Assembly (NCBI GenBank): GCA_913061235.1
Contig: CAJXTB010000001.1
Location: 186,001-250,000 of the forward strand
Source of the DNA: an uncultured Pseudomonadota bacterium
GTDB taxonomy: Bacteria; Myxococcota_A; UBA796; GCA-2862545
Direction of reading: 5' to 3'
DNA: 64,000 bases
This document shows positions 60,746 to 64,000 of the stretch, piece by piece. A program made the position numbers and the translations under genes. The first letter of the stretch is position 1; each line of letters opens with the position of its first letter. The notes under the pieces are model-generated. The model worked only from the letters and a program-made list of their open reading frames with translations, was not told the DNA's origin and did no database searches.

Positions 60746-61174
60746 ATGCCAGGTCCGCACCCTGTAGCTATGAGAGAAAAGGTAGTTAAAACCTACCTTA
60801 AAGGAAAATTGTCCTACCGCCAAGTCGGTGAAAGATTCGGTATCGGTGAAGCCACCGTCAGCCGCTGGGTCTCACTTCACCGACGAACCGGCTCCGTCAA
60901 ACCCAAAGAAATGGGCGGTAGCCGTCGTCCCCGTGCAATCAGCCCGGATCAAGAGACCTTCATTGCGCAGATTCTCATTGATGTTCCAGACGCGAGCGGG
61001 CCCGAGATCACCAAGTGGCTGATCGAAGAATACGGCAAGACCGTGAGCACGTCCTCCGTAGTGAAGACTCTGCATCGAATGGGGTACACCCGTCGGTACG
61101 GCAATCCAAAGACCGAGCACGAGCCTGACCGCATGTTGTGGCGCAAGCCGAGGGTCCGTAAGAGCGCCAAGTAG
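60746..61174 (+). CDS. Stand-alone IS630-type DNA-binding protein
   Basis: The 142-residue protein equals the N-terminal DNA-binding half of IS630/Tc1-mariner transposases. A first helix-turn-helix (about 9-45: REKVVKTYLKGKLSYRQVGERFGIGEATVSRWV) is followed by a GGSRRPR linker and a second winged helix (about 65-115: WLIEEYGKTVSTSSVVKTLHRMGYTRR). The DDE catalytic domain is absent; the frame ends in a basic tail (RKPRVRKSAK) rather than at a broken edge. No terminal repeats flank it. It has its own promoter, ribosome site (GAGG) and terminator, which suggests a retained, perhaps domesticated DNA-binding protein. The first ~25 codons are more AT-rich than surrounding genes. Confidence 0.85.
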   Translation: MPGPHPVAMREKVVKTYLKGKLSYRQVGERFGIGEATVSRWVSLHRRTGSVKPKEMGGSRRPRAISPDQETFIAQILIDVPDASGPEITKWLIEEYGKTVSTSSVVKTLHRMGYTRRYGNPKTEHEPDRMLWRKPRVRKSAK

Positions 61175-61192
61175 CTCGACCCATCGTGCACG

Positions 61193-61228
61193 AAGCCCGG
61201 CTGATTCCTACTGGAATCGGCCGGGCTT
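61193..61228 (+). terminator. Strong terminator hairpin
   Basis: AAGCCCGGCTGATTCC (61193-61208) and GGAATCGGCCGGGCTT (61213-61228) form a 16-bp stem with one wobble and a TACT loop, followed by TCGCGTTTC. It ends the IS630-type gene and, convergently, the signal peptidase gene. Confidence 0.9.
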
Positions 61229-61272
61229 TCGCGTTTCAGACCACGTTCGGGCGACTGTCCAGCACCGCTGGG

Positions 61273-62007
61273 TCAGTCAATGCCCTTGAAGAAGCGGTCG
61301 CCGCGAGGTGTCGGTAGGCCGTTGCACATGTCGAGCGACAACACCACAACGTGCGCCTTGCCCTTAATTTGGTCAAACCGGACCAGGCCCCAGTCTCGTG
61401 AGTCCTGGCTGTTGTCGCGGTTGTCTCCCATCACGAAGACATGCCCGGCCGGAATCTCCCGCACCGGCTTGTTCGCCAGAGGCCCTGGGCGCAGTCCGAC
61501 CAAGACGTCATGAGGCACACCGTCGAAGGTCTCAATGTTCCGACGCTGAACGCTGGCCCGACATTCCGAGTTCACGAACGAGTACGCGTCTTCAGCAAGT
61601 TCCCAGCCTTGAACTTGGCCATTCAAGATGATCTGGTTGTTCCGCACTTCAATCGTGTCACCCGGAATCGCCACAACACGCTTGATGTAGTTCTGGGCTT
61701 CATCCTTGGGATAGCGAAAGACGATGACGTCTCCCCGCGAGGGGTCGCCAAGGTCCACCACTTCCTTGTGCACGAAGGGCAGCCAGATTCCGTAGCTGAA
61801 CTTGGTGACGGCGACGAAGTCGCCAATCTGGAGCGTAGGGACCATCGAGCCCGACGGAATCCGAAACGGCTCAAAGATGAAGGTCCGAATGAACAACACC
61901 GCAGCGATGGGTGGGCCCCACGTGCGGATTAGGTCGACAAACCAGTTGGATGACCGGGTGGGCTTCGCGGGCGTACCCGGTCCGATGTTGGACCCATCTG
62001 TGCTCAT
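61273..62007 (-). CDS. lepB: Signal peptidase I
   Basis: A 244-residue membrane peptidase that removes signal peptides from exported proteins. A single N-terminal span (about 29-45) precedes the catalytic Ser54 (FRIPSGSMVPTL). The general base Lys109 lies in NYIKRVVAIPGD, and box E is GDNRDNSQDSRDWGLV. An insertion (about 140-190) separates the two beta domains. Start is ATG 62007. Many exported proteins in this window would be its substrates, except those with lipoboxes. Confidence 0.96.
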   Translation of the reverse strand: MSTDGSNIGPGTPAKPTRSSNWFVDLIRTWGPPIAAVLFIRTFIFEPFRIPSGSMVPTLQIGDFVAVTKFSYGIWLPFVHKEVVDLGDPSRGDVIVFRYPKDEAQNYIKRVVAIPGDTIEVRNNQIILNGQVQGWELAEDAYSFVNSECRASVQRRNIETFDGVPHDVLVGLRPGPLANKPVREIPAGHVFVMGDNRDNSQDSRDWGLVRFDQIKGKAHVVVLSLDMCNGLPTPRGDRFFKGID

Positions 62008-62124
62008 GCTCAGTCCCTAGTTGGCGGCCTGCGTATCGGGTGCCGTCACGACTGGCCATGCCGGGCCCGGTCCAAGGCGAGTCAAGTGCCACACTTACAC
62101 GGATGACACGCGCTAAGTCGTTGC

Positions 62125-62724
62125 ATGCAGCTCACAGTAGACCGGCTCCGCAACGCCGTCAGCGCCCCTCCCCGCACCCACGACGCGCCACAGGTTCGCC
62201 GTGCTGCGGTCACCATGATTGTGGACCCCCAGTTCAATGTGCTGCTCATGCAACGCGCTGAACGCGAAGGAGACCCGTGGAGCGGACACCTGTCATTTCC
62301 CGGCGGTCACGTCGAAGATGACGACGGCGGCGACCTCGCGGCGGCCATTCGCGAGACCCATGAGGAGATCGGCTTGGTGCTCACCCACAGCCAATTGCTG
62401 GGTGCCTTGGACCCGATTCAGACACGGGGCCGCGGAGTGCCGCGACGCGTCATTGCACCGTTCTTGTTCGTTGTGCCGCAGCTCCCTACCGTCCGTCCGA
62501 ATGATGAAGTCGCTGCCGTGCACACGATTGGCCTAAGCCCGCTGCTTTATGGCTCTGGCCGCTCGCACTTCACACTCACCCACGCGGACCAACCGTGGCG
62601 CCTGCCGCAGGTCCACTTTTCTGGTGGCAAGTTGTGGGGCCTCACGCTTCAGATCGTCGATGACCTTCTCAACCGCCTAGATGGCCGAGGAACTGGACTG
62701 GAACGTCCCGTGGAGACTCCATGA
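62125..62724 (+). CDS. Nudix hydrolase, CoA pyrophosphatase type
   Basis: A 199-residue Nudix protein. The Nudix box runs from GGHVEDDDGGDLAAAIRETHEEIGL, and the pattern VRRAAVTMIVDPQFNVLLMQRAEREGDPWSGHLSFPGG is typical of the CoA pyrophosphatase (NudL) group, which cleaves CoA to 3',5'-ADP and phosphopantetheine. The box here carries extra acidic residues (EDDDGGD), so spacing is a little longer than the consensus. Its stop overlaps the start of the metalloprotease gene (ATGA). Confidence 0.9.
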   Translation: MQLTVDRLRNAVSAPPRTHDAPQVRRAAVTMIVDPQFNVLLMQRAEREGDPWSGHLSFPGGHVEDDDGGDLAAAIRETHEEIGLVLTHSQLLGALDPIQTRGRGVPRRVIAPFLFVVPQLPTVRPNDEVAAVHTIGLSPLLYGSGRSHFTLTHADQPWRLPQVHFSGGKLWGLTLQIVDDLLNRLDGRGTGLERPVETP

Positions 62725-64000
62725 TTTCCCTACTTCTCGCTCTTGCAACCGCCGGTGAGTGCGACGTTGTCCAGCCCTGTGGAACCGGTCACGCCTTCGA
62801 CCTGCACCACAACGCCTTGCAAGACCCAGACTGTGCAGCGCTCCTTCCGATCCGTCGACTGCCCGACGCCATTCCGCCCTCGCTTCGCGGCGTCGAAAAG
62901 CGCACACGCGACAGCTTCGCCACCTTTCCCAACTCCACCGAGACAGACAACTTCATCGTCAAGTGGGGCGTGCAAGACCGCGACATCAGCCAGCAGAACG
63001 TCGACTCGCTCATCGCTGCTCTCGAAGCGAGCTGGGACAAGTACATCGACGAGTGGGGCTACACCGCCCCCAACGGCTCTGACACCTTCAAGTTCAACGT
63101 GTACGTCGGCAACAGCGGCTCGGGCGCTCCAGATGACCTGGGAGCCGGCGGCTACTACTGGACAGATGACGAAGGCTACCCCATGGTCGTGGTCAGCCAA
63201 GACGGCCTGTCAGACCCCGGTTTTATCGGCACGCTCGCGGCACACGAGTTCTTCCACGCCATGCAGGACTCAAACGGAGGATTTGCCTACGACGACATCA
63301 GCGGCTGGTGGTGGGAAGCGACCGCCATGTGGGTACAGCACGAAGTCTTTCCAGAAGATGAGAACTGGCCCGTCTTTCTGTACTGGTTCGCCATCCGGCC
63401 CCAGCTGTCCGTCGGCTACTTCGAGTACCCAACCACCGGTACTCCCGAACAGTTCCACCAATACGGCGCCTTCGTCTACGTCGCACATCTTGCGGAACGC
63501 CACGGAGGTCCAGGTCTTGTGCAGGAGTCCTTCGCGCGGTCGTTCGACGGTGACACCCCAATGGAGGTCCTCGAGGAGCTCATCACCGAGTCCGGAGACG
63601 ATATCCGTACAAGCTTCGGTGAGTTCGTTCTGCGCAACGGCACCTGGGACTACCCAACCGAGGACTGGTTCGAGTACTACATAGACATCTACGGTGGCTA
63701 CGAGACCCCGCAGGCAGACCGCATCAGCGGTACCGTCAACACCCAGACCGTCAACAACGACAACGACGACTGGGTCGCGCCCCGGGGCAACCTGCCGCAC
63801 ACATTCGGCGCCAACTACTGGCGATTCCGCGCACCACCGGGCCGATTCGAGCTCGAGTTTGAGGGCGAGTCCGACATTCAGTGGCATGTAGGCGTTGCCA
63901 CACAGACAGGGACCACCCATGACACCCACTCGGTGCTGATCACAGACGGTGTCGGCAGCGCAGAAATCTCGGGGCTCGACGGCGTGGATGAAGCCTGGAT
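62721..64000 (+). CDS. Secreted zinc metalloprotease-like protein (3' end outside window)
   Basis: From ATG 62721, overlapping the Nudix stop by four bases, the frame is open to the end of the window (426 codons seen). Translation gives a short signal peptide (MISLLLALATAG), then a domain with WGVQDRDISQQNVDSLIAALE. The zinc motif is LAAHEFFHAMQ (H-E-Xaa-Xaa-H), followed by WWWEATAMWVQHEVFPE, whose Glu is a likely third ligand. Similar exported metalloproteases (MXAN_6640-like, as I recall) are common in myxobacteria. The C-terminal part seen is beta-rich. Total length and C-terminal domains are unknown. Confidence 0.85.
   Translation, partial: MISLLLALATAGECDVVQPCGTGHAFDLHHNALQDPDCAALLPIRRLPDAIPPSLRGVEKRTRDSFATFPNSTETDNFIVKWGVQDRDISQQNVDSLIAALEASWDKYIDEWGYTAPNGSDTFKFNVYVGNSGSGAPDDLGAGGYYWTDDEGYPMVVVSQDGLSDPGFIGTLAAHEFFHAMQDSNGGFAYDDISGWWWEATAMWVQHEVFPEDENWPVFLYWFAIRPQLSVGYFEYPTTGTPEQFHQYGAFVYVAHLAERHGGPGLVQESFARSFDGDTPMEVLEELITESGDDIRTSFGEFVLRNGTWDYPTEDWFEYYIDIYGGYETPQADRISGTVNTQTVNNDNDDWVAPRGNLPHTFGANYWRFRAPPGRFELEFEGESDIQWHVGVATQTGTTHDTHSVLITDGVGSAEISGLDGVDEAW

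Noticed and set aside
60746-61174. Active IS630 insertion sequence
   Set aside because: No DDE domain follows, and I find no inverted terminal repeats or TA target duplication next to the gene.

Overview
The window is high-GC, densely packed bacterial DNA, most likely from an uncultured member of the Myxococcota (former Deltaproteobacteria). This rests on a MYXO-CTERM-like sorting tail (4670-5956), many lipoproteins with Asp/Thr-rich linkers after the lipid-modified Cys, a membrane Ser/Thr kinase, ASH-domain and fibrinogen-like secreted proteins, a CsgA-like short-chain dehydrogenase, a mitochondrial-type aconitase and a eukaryotic-type (GSII) glutamine synthetase. I recognise no tRNA, rRNA, CRISPR array, phage or complete insertion sequence. 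Species-level assignment is not possible from the sequence alone.

Layout. 1-6.6 kb: an acetyltransferase, then a translationally coupled trio (aconitase-superfamily dehydratase with the swivel domain first, exonuclease III, TGS1-like methyltransferase), a MYXO-CTERM surface protein and a DUF6172 protein. 6.8-13.6 kb: a secreted lipase, an intergenic repeat cluster, a YwqG-like protein cotranscribed with aconitase, and divergent to it a BlaI/M56-peptidase regulatory pair behind three perfectly spaced TACGAA-N4-TTCGTA palindromes. 13.7-24.6 kb: two methyltransferases, then a tightly coupled operon of Ser/Thr kinase, TPR-extended TonB-dependent receptor and lipoproteins, an AraC regulator, and a decayed methyltransferase/flavoprotein cluster. 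24.8-35.8 kb: an envelope-protein region (fibrinogen-like, beta-helix, HTTM membrane protein with three overlapping partner genes, ASH/PPC lipoproteins, PhoD phosphatase). 36-46.7 kb: glyoxalase II, HelD-like helicase, a structured non-coding stretch with a minus-strand terminator, an ABC exporter, an SDR, and a three-gene operon of a small membrane protein and two large exported proteins of unknown function. 46.8-64 kb: two aminotransferases, a STAND ATPase regulator overlapping a membrane-protein gene, SDR, GSII, a second exonuclease III, pseudouridine synthase, a transglutaminase-like lipoprotein, a cyclic-nucleotide-binding protein fused to a catalytically dead PP2C domain, a stand-alone IS630-type DNA-binding protein, signal peptidase I, a Nudix hydrolase and the start of a secreted metalloprotease.

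The most promising candidate for an undescribed system is the kinase / TonB-receptor operon at 16992-22243. The kinase has one membrane span and a roughly 120-residue Pro/Val-rich periplasmic tail reminiscent of TonB's periplasm-spanning segment. It overlaps by one base the gene of an outer-membrane receptor that carries its own TPR domain ahead of the TonB box. Next in line are the structured RNA region (38977-39310), the three-gene exported-protein operon (41967-46672), the pseudo-PP2C/cNMP-binding fusion (59441-60676) and the palindrome-controlled BlaI/M56 pair facing aconitase.
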